From contig PBTA01000046.1 of NCBI GenBank assembly GCA_002726395.1, forward strand, positions 52,772 to 94,754: a DNA stretch of 41,983 nt. The letters are read 5' to 3'. Position numbers and translations under genes: made by a program. The DNA is from Methanobacteriota archaeon. GTDB taxonomy: Archaea > Thermoplasmatota > Poseidoniia > Poseidoniales > Poseidoniaceae. Below the pieces are notes generated by a model that saw only the letters and a program-made list of their open reading frames with translations, was not told the origin of the DNA and did no database searches. Numbering within the stretch: position 1 is the first letter of the stretch; every line of letters starts with the position of its first letter. This document shows positions 39,995 to 41,983 of this stretch, piece after piece.

Positions 39995-41983
39995 TTACTC
40001 GTTTTCAAGATGAATTCCCATTGGCGCTGAATTTTCCCGTAACATTAGCGCCAAAATCCCTAACGCAGCAGTGGTCAATACAAGACTTGCGATGAGGGAC
40101 AAAGCAATCATCGCTGCTGAATAAATTCCAAAGTTACTAAACAGTCCCATCGGCGATAAAGCAATTACGCTGAATCCAGCAATATCTGAGGCAGCGCTAC
40201 CAATTAGAGCAAGACTACAAGCGCCACCAACCGCAACTAAAGCCTCATTGTGCGACTCGCCTTTTTCCCGACTTTCACGATACCGTTCGGTAACGTGGAT
40301 ACAATAATCAATACCTACGCCAAGCGATATTGTAGCAATTGTGACAGTCACGATGTTGAGTGATGAACCTGCTGCGTACATGAGTCCGTACAACCACACC
40401 ACAACCAGTAAAATTGGTATTAGCGTAATACTAGCTTGCTTAAATGACTTGAAACCGATTGATAGGGTGATAAAGACGAAAAGAGAACCTAGAATCAACG
40501 AAGATTGCATTTCATTTTGCATAGCATCAGATGCCACATACCTGGTGACTGGTCTGCCAGTTATCATGACCCAAGTAAGTGGTTTTTCTTCGGTTTGTTC
40601 GCCTGCCTCAGCAATTGTGCCGCTAGATTGATTGGTGAACACTTCAAGATCTCGCCATAATTCTTCCAATCCTTCACCCATGCCGGGGAAATCTTCAGGA
40701 GAAGTCATACCGAAACGAATTAGCATGCGATCATATTCTGCCGGTTGTCCATTAACATCTAACCAAGGCTTTAGTGGGTTAAGTTCGACTTCAGGCTTGA
40801 TGTATAATTCGACAATACTTGGGGGTATATCTGGGATTGGACCAGTTCCCGGGACGCCATTTAGGACTAAGAAACCGTAGAAATAGGACAAACAGTCACG
40901 GTCGGTCAAATCTAGTAATGGTCCAGCGCCATCATCCGAACAATTCATACCATGGCCTTCCATTGTGGAATTCCATCCTGCCGCCTCAAATGGTGTGGGG
41001 TCAAGAGCGAGAGATCCTTGGGCTGCGAAGACCATTTCATCAAGCGCCAAAATATCAATATCGCCATTGGGTAGTTTAGTTATTTTATCGGCAACCCCGT
41101 CAGGTAAAACCCCCATCTCAGTTCTAAAAATATCGATAGCAGCATAGACTTCAGGGTCAAGGACATCGCCTTCTATCAATAGATAAGCGGGCTCGCCCTC
41201 GTCGGCAAACCGTTCGGTCACTATTGCCACACCACGAGCGAAATCAGAACTCTCGTCAAGGAAATCTTCAACGCGGAAGTCACCCTCTAACTGGGCCATT
41301 CCTACTGCGGCTGGTATTGTTATCAATGCCGCAATCAAGGCAACGATTAAGGAAGGCTTTGCTTTACCAGAAGTGGTGGTAATCTTACGCAATAAATCTT
41401 CAGAAACTAAGTGAGTCATCTGTTTTTCTGTGATATTTTTATTTCGTTTAACCATCCATTCATCCACACTTAACCGGATTAAAGGCACCCATAAACCAGT
41501 TAGTAAGAATGCGGATAGTATTCCCAGAGCGGCCTCTACACCAAATGACCTTAACGCGGCAACATCGCTAAACAAATTAGCCGCAAAAGCTGCCATGGTA
41601 GTTAGAGATGTGAGCATGATTGCCCGACCTACACGGGTTATTGTCACCTCGGTAGCAGCGGTAGTATTCGCCCCGTTTTTCCGCTCTTCTTTGTATCTAT
41701 GAAGTGCGTGGAGTGAATCATCTATGCCTAAAGCAAGTACCAAAATTGGTAGCAAATTGGAAAACTGTGATCTCGCGATGATTGAAAATCCGAAAAACGA
41801 TGAGAAATTAGCGACGTGGCCAATCATGCCCTGCATCCAAAGTAATGCAGCGCCAAGGGCAACAATAACTATACCAACATCAGTCCATCTTCGCAAACTG
41901 ACGTATAGCAAACCGACAATGACAAAGCCCATTAGAACAATTAGTCCAGCACTGGACTGCAATTCCCGGTTGACCTCAACATT
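39995..41983 (-). CDS. RND/MMPL-superfamily exporter (N-terminal part outside window)
   Basis: The frame is open to the window edge; the TTG at 41962 is not taken as a start because coding continues through NVEVNRE before it. About 655 residues are visible. They include two sterol-sensing-like membrane clusters, each with the RND signature: ALGIDDSLHALHRYKEER and SLGVGIDYCIHVTERYRES, the second followed by VAVGGACSLALIGSAASDIAGFSVI. Between them is a large extracytoplasmic loop with DFARGVAIVTERFADEGEPAYLL. Such proteins move lipids, hopanoid-like molecules or other hydrophobic substrates using the proton gradient. The GIDD and GIDY motifs hold the acidic proton-relay residues. Substrate unknown. 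Confidence 0.88.
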   Translation of the reverse strand, partial: NVEVNRELQSSAGLIVLMGFVIVGLLYVSLRRWTDVGIVIVALGAALLWMQGMIGHVANFSSFFGFSIIARSQFSNLLPILVLALGIDDSLHALHRYKEERKNGANTTAATEVTITRVGRAIMLTSLTTMAAFAANLFSDVAALRSFGVEAALGILSAFLLTGLWVPLIRLSVDEWMVKRNKNITEKQMTHLVSEDLLRKITTTSGKAKPSLIVALIAALITIPAAVGMAQLEGDFRVEDFLDESSDFARGVAIVTERFADEGEPAYLLIEGDVLDPEVYAAIDIFRTEMGVLPDGVADKITKLPNGDIDILALDEMVFAAQGSLALDPTPFEAAGWNSTMEGHGMNCSDDGAGPLLDLTDRDCLSYFYGFLVLNGVPGTGPIPDIPPSIVELYIKPEVELNPLKPWLDVNGQPAEYDRMLIRFGMTSPEDFPGMGEGLEELWRDLEVFTNQSSGTIAEAGEQTEEKPLTWVMITGRPVTRYVASDAMQNEMQSSLILGSLFVFITLSIGFKSFKQASITLIPILLVVVWLYGLMYAAGSSLNIVTVTIATISLGVGIDYCIHVTERYRESREKGESHNEALVAVGGACSLALIGSAASDIAGFSVIALSPMGLFSNFGIYSAAMIALSLIASLVLTTAALGILALMLRENSAPMGIHLENE

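Noticed and set aside
1..41983. CRISPR arrays, insertion sequences, integrase genes and attachment sites
   Set aside because: No regularly spaced repeats, transposase-like frames or tRNA-flanking duplications were visible; the only tRNA gene has no adjacent integrase.

Overview
The window looks like a gene-dense archaeal chromosome segment, most likely from an uncultivated marine euryarchaeon of the Marine Group II / Poseidoniales type. The archaeal calls rest on ribosomal protein L21e, RNA polymerase subunit Rpo4, RadA, Pus10, a DUF655 protein next to KsgA/Dim1, an AK6/Fap7 kinase and an archaeal-style initiator tRNA. The lineage name is an inference from the mix of archaeal information genes, bacterial-looking metabolic genes (MaeB-type malic enzyme, E. 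coli-like NADP isocitrate dehydrogenase, exonuclease VII) and large secreted proteins; no similarity search was run. There is no intergenic gap over about 170 bases, no insertion sequence, no CRISPR array and no sign of a prophage. Both end genes run off the window. LAYOUT: 1-3461 holds the end of a malic enzyme-phosphotransacetylase fusion and a minus-strand trio (sulfatase-modifying-factor-fold membrane protein, glutathione-transferase-like CPFC protein, unknown 111-residue protein). 3563-6439 is a plus-strand run: RlmH, two unknown membrane proteins, a DUF2203 protein and a cobalamin adenosyltransferase. 6431-11891 has a Nudix hydrolase, a DHH phosphoesterase, a small membrane protein and a 1,127-residue protein ending in an intact-looking PIN nuclease domain. 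11894-14836 has a methyltransferase with isocitrate dehydrogenase, an OsmC protein and an unknown protein. 14924-18774 has a membrane-anchored CxCH protein, FtsZ, RadA and a PKD-like lipoprotein. A tRNA gene for initiator methionine is at 18904-18978. 18982-26197 holds a TPR-like protein, AK6, a CDP-alcohol phosphatidyltransferase, a 1,083-residue surface protein, a Ca2+/H+ antiporter and a small membrane protein. 26198-28758 carries an amidohydrolase and phosphoglycerate kinase. 28884-32354 carries an M24 peptidase, a possible tandem histone-fold protein, a peroxiredoxin and a membrane protein. 32388-41983, all minus strand, carries exonuclease VII (both subunits), a ferredoxin, a helix-hairpin-helix/zinc-ribbon protein, the archaeal L21e-Rpo4-DUF655-KsgA operon, Pus10 with a SAP insertion, and an RND exporter. 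HOW THE GENES WORK TOGETHER: the L21e-Rpo4-DUF655-KsgA block joins ribosome assembly to transcription, with overlapping or nearly touching genes behind one good TATA box. Pus10, RlmH and KsgA are RNA-modification enzymes; RadA, exonuclease VII, FtsZ and the possible histone-fold protein serve chromosome upkeep and division. Malic enzyme, isocitrate dehydrogenase and phosphoglycerate kinase belong to central carbon metabolism. Many convergent neighbours overlap or touch at their 3' ends. The most interesting unexplained items are the PIN megaprotein, the possible tandem histone-fold protein, the SAP-Pus10 fusion, the helix-hairpin-helix/zinc-ribbon protein and an 11-bp-stem perfect inverted repeat between the lipoprotein gene and radA.
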